Shown in pieces: positions 52,476 through 54,305 of a DNA stretch of 54,305 bases. The stretch is from Oligoflexia bacterium (GTDB taxonomy: Bacteria; Bdellovibrionota; UBA1018). The stretch spans positions 1 through 54,305 of the forward strand of contig JACMNQ010000074.1 in NCBI GenBank assembly GCA_014378465.1. Reading direction: 5' to 3'. The position numbers and the translations under genes are program-made. Each line of letters begins with the position of its first letter. Position 1 is the first letter of the stretch. Under the pieces are notes generated by a model. The model saw only the letters and a program-made list of their open reading frames with translations, did not search any database and was not told the origin of the DNA.

Positions 52476-53489
52476 ATGGCTAAAACATCATTTTCCTGGA
52501 TACCAAGCGTCATTTCAATTCTCATTGGCCTCTCAGGCCTGTTTTCGTCCTCAGCGGACGCCCAGATGGCGAATGACTCCGTTTATTCGGGGTCGTCTTT
52601 CAATGAGGTCATGGGCGTTCTTGAGAATCGAAATTTCAGCCCGAAATCCCCGCGCGAAGTCAGTGATTTTGACGGATATCGAAATGGCCAGATGCCCCGC
52701 TATCCGATCAGCTTCAGTTCACTCGATCTTGGCGCCCTGACCCGGGATTCGATCCGCACCCTTCACTCCCGCGCCGACTATTTCGATCGGATCGAAAAAC
52801 TGGTTCATTCCAGCGGGATCTGCGTGGCCGGGAACTGGGCAATTGACCAGGATTCGCCTTACAGTGGATATTTTTCAAAGGGGAGTCGGGCGCTTTTCAT
52901 CGGTCGCATTTCAACTGCACTCGAGGATCCGACCAATGCGGGGGAACGGGGGTTCGGTTTCGCGGGCAAGATCTTTCCGACGCTCAATGGGGGAGCTCGA
53001 GTGAAGACGACAAGCTTTTTCACGATTGATGTCCTCAGCGGGACGCCAGCCCAGCGGTTTCTGGACGTGGGGCTGACGAATAATCCTCCGCTTCATCCGC
53101 GCTTTGATCTCCTGGGAGTACTCGCGAAGATCATTCCGGCTTTTGCAAAGGCTGATTCACAGCCCACGTTTCGTCCGGTGACTCAGATCGCGCGTACGGG
53201 TTTGAAAGGGGAACTGAAGTCTCCAGTCTTCATGCGTCTGCGTCCCACCGAGAAAATGATCCGGAACAACCAGGCGGACTATCGGCGGGAGTTGATTCAG
53301 GCCTTGTCGGATAATCATCAGCAGTTGCAGTTTCAGATCGAAGTTTCGGACACCACGAACGACCGAAATGCGTCTTCGGGTTGGCAGAGACTCGGTACGA
53401 TCATGCTTGATCGCGCGGTGGTGAGTTACGGCTGTGACCGTCGCCTGCATTTCTCTCATCCGAAGGACGACAAGACCAACGGCAACTGA
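52476..53489 (+). CDS. Secreted catalase-like superfamily protein
   Basis: From ATG 52476 the protein has 337 residues with a Sec signal (WIPSVISILIGLSGLFSSSADAQ). A TTG at 52437 would add 13 residues. The core resembles the catalase barrel as seen in catalase-like proteins: KLVHSSGICVAGNWAIDQ, SPYSGYFSKGSRALFIGRIS, RGFGFAGKIFPTLNGGA and TTSFFTIDVLSGTPAQRF. I do not see an obvious heme-ligand Tyr motif. Export, if real, would place it in the periplasm. The assignment is by pattern only. Upstream lies a double palindrome, downstream a gap before the beta-barrel gene. Confidence 0.55.
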   Translation: MAKTSFSWIPSVISILIGLSGLFSSSADAQMANDSVYSGSSFNEVMGVLENRNFSPKSPREVSDFDGYRNGQMPRYPISFSSLDLGALTRDSIRTLHSRADYFDRIEKLVHSSGICVAGNWAIDQDSPYSGYFSKGSRALFIGRISTALEDPTNAGERGFGFAGKIFPTLNGGARVKTTSFFTIDVLSGTPAQRFLDVGLTNNPPLHPRFDLLGVLAKIIPAFAKADSQPTFRPVTQIARTGLKGELKSPVFMRLRPTEKMIRNNQADYRRELIQALSDNHQQLQFQIEVSDTTNDRNASSGWQRLGTIMLDRAVVSYGCDRRLHFSHPKDDKTNGN

Positions 53490-53919
53490 TTCCGATGATC
53501 CCGCAATAGCGTCCGACTCACCCGATATCGGTGATTGGGCTCTGCCAAGGCGTGAATTCGGGCGACTTTTTATATCGCACATTGACCAGCTCGGGCGGGA
53601 CGTAGGGTAATGCCCCCTCAGCGAACAGGGTGTTCGCTCACGTCGGAAAAGTAATGGGCGGCAAGGCTCAAGGTCCATACCGTTTTCCGGACGAGTCAAC
53701 ATGCCCGCCATCAGCCGAGCATCTTTCATTCGCCAAATAAATGGCGGTGCTCTCCAGAGCCGCGACCAGACCCAGGTTCGCGCAACCGAAACAACTGACT
53801 GTAAAAAACTTGCCGTGCGGAAATGAACACTGCTAAACTGATGACACACCAGAAGTTTTTGGGAAGCCACGGATTGGGCGACTCAGGTGACGAACATTTT
53901 CCACGAAAGACCGGGTACT
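53490..53919. other. Intergenic gap before the beta-barrel gene
   Basis: There is no convincing gene. An interrupted palindrome TCACC(C)GATATC-GGTGA lies near 53518-53536 and could be an operator. A TTGCCG/TAAACT pair spaced about 18 bases near 53809-53838 is a possible promoter for the gene at 53920. Confidence 0.35.
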
Positions 53920-54305
53920 ATGACTCTTCAAGGATTGAAGAAGTTCTGTAAAGCTTACGCACCTCAGTTCAGCATCCTCCTGATGGCGATGCTGTGGCTG
54001 GCTTTCATCGCGGTATCCTGGGCAGAGGCGGCCGGCACAGCGAACGGCGCTCAAGCTGCCGGCCGGCAATTGGCTGGAATGTCAGGCGACGCGCCAGCCA
54101 AGAGCGATGAATATGATTTCAGCTGGCTCGATCCCGAAAAGAAGATTTACGTCCTTCAGAATCGCCGTTACCTCAAGGCCAACCACATCATGCTCAGTGC
54201 GATGATCGGTTCCGCCTCTTCGAATCCCTATAGAAATGCCCAGAGTTTCGAAGGCCGCGCGACTTACTTCATCAATGAAGCCTTCGCGATCGAAGCTTTC
54301 TACAC
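53920..54305 (+). CDS. Outer-membrane beta-barrel domain protein (3' end outside window)
   Basis: An ATG at 53920 opens a frame that runs to the end of the window (128 codons). A signal peptide (FSILLMAMLWLAFIAVSWAEA) is followed by DEYDFSWLDPEKKIYVLQNRRYLKANHIML, then SAMIGSASSNPYRNAQSFEGRATYFINEAFAIEAFY. The DPEKKIYVLQNRRY-(x)n-SNPYRN pattern matches the outer-membrane beta-barrel domain family seen in Myxococcales and Bdellovibrionota (TIGR04565-like). It would insert in the outer membrane. It is the main clue to the lineage of this window. Confidence 0.8.
   Translation, partial: MTLQGLKKFCKAYAPQFSILLMAMLWLAFIAVSWAEAAGTANGAQAAGRQLAGMSGDAPAKSDEYDFSWLDPEKKIYVLQNRRYLKANHIMLSAMIGSASSNPYRNAQSFEGRATYFINEAFAIEAFY

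Noticed and set aside
53157..53870. A 237-residue minus-strand frame at the right end
   Set aside because: It overlaps the end of the catalase-like gene, has no domain, and its translation is biased toward Arg/Ser/Pro like other shadow frames.

Overview
The window reads as chromosomal DNA of a Gram-negative bacterium of moderately high GC content. My best guess is a member of the Bdellovibrionota or a relative. This rests on inference: a myxobacteria/Bdellovibrio-type outer-membrane beta-barrel protein starts at the right edge, many proteins are secreted and cell-wall directed, lipoproteins and a TolQ/TolR pair imply an outer membrane, and a sensor kinase carries a ladder of HAMP domains. I see no phage, transposon, CRISPR array, rRNA or tRNA.

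Layout, left to right. 1-3.1 kb: the 3' part of a multi-HAMP hybrid histidine kinase. 3.4-5.15 kb (minus): an XRE regulator with a probable V4R-like sensor domain, a methyltransferase and a small membrane protein. 5.5-8.7 kb (plus): a Host_attach-family protein coupled to a stand-alone LigD-type 3'-phosphoesterase, then a LemA/TPM membrane set. 8.7-12.9 kb: a secreted protein with a faint Tgl-transglutaminase motif facing a secreted papain-like protease, then a periplasmic N-acetylmuramoyl-alanine amidase. 13-17 kb: egtB-egtD (ergothioneine), then maleylacetoacetate isomerase and fumarylacetoacetate hydrolase (end of tyrosine breakdown). 17.1-21 kb: an HU-like protein, a CBS-pair protein, a HAD hydrolase, a DUF4340-like lipoprotein and a TolQ/TolR pair. 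21-26.2 kb (minus): two paralogous secreted polysaccharide deacetylases, a secreted phospholipase-D-fold protein and an isoprenylcysteine-methyltransferase-like membrane enzyme. 26.3-28.8 kb: branched-chain 2-oxoacid dehydrogenase E1 alpha and beta behind two operator-like dyads.

29.4-34.3 kb: a large unknown secreted cysteine-containing protein, dapF overlapping a trehalose-phosphatase-like gene, gene debris, and a small DUF3820-like protein. 34.6-46.1 kb: a purine operon in the order purF-purC-purD-purN-purL-purQ-purH-purM, almost every junction overlapping and several genes starting with GTG or TTG. It encodes the enzymes from PRPP to IMP apart from the carboxylation step (PurE/K) and PurB. 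The operon runs on into an AddB/AddA-like helicase-nuclease pair (46.2-52.1 kb), in which both subunits carry the cysteine pattern of an iron-sulfur RecB-type nuclease. The right end holds a secreted catalase-like protein and the start of the beta-barrel protein.

The points I think deserve most attention are the double iron-sulfur AddAB pair, the PurL of intermediate architecture, the papain/Tgl-like divergent pair, the paired deacetylases with a changed metal motif, the near-identical HAMP modules, and the gene graveyard at 33.6-34.1 kb. No homology search was possible, so all family names come from motif recognition.
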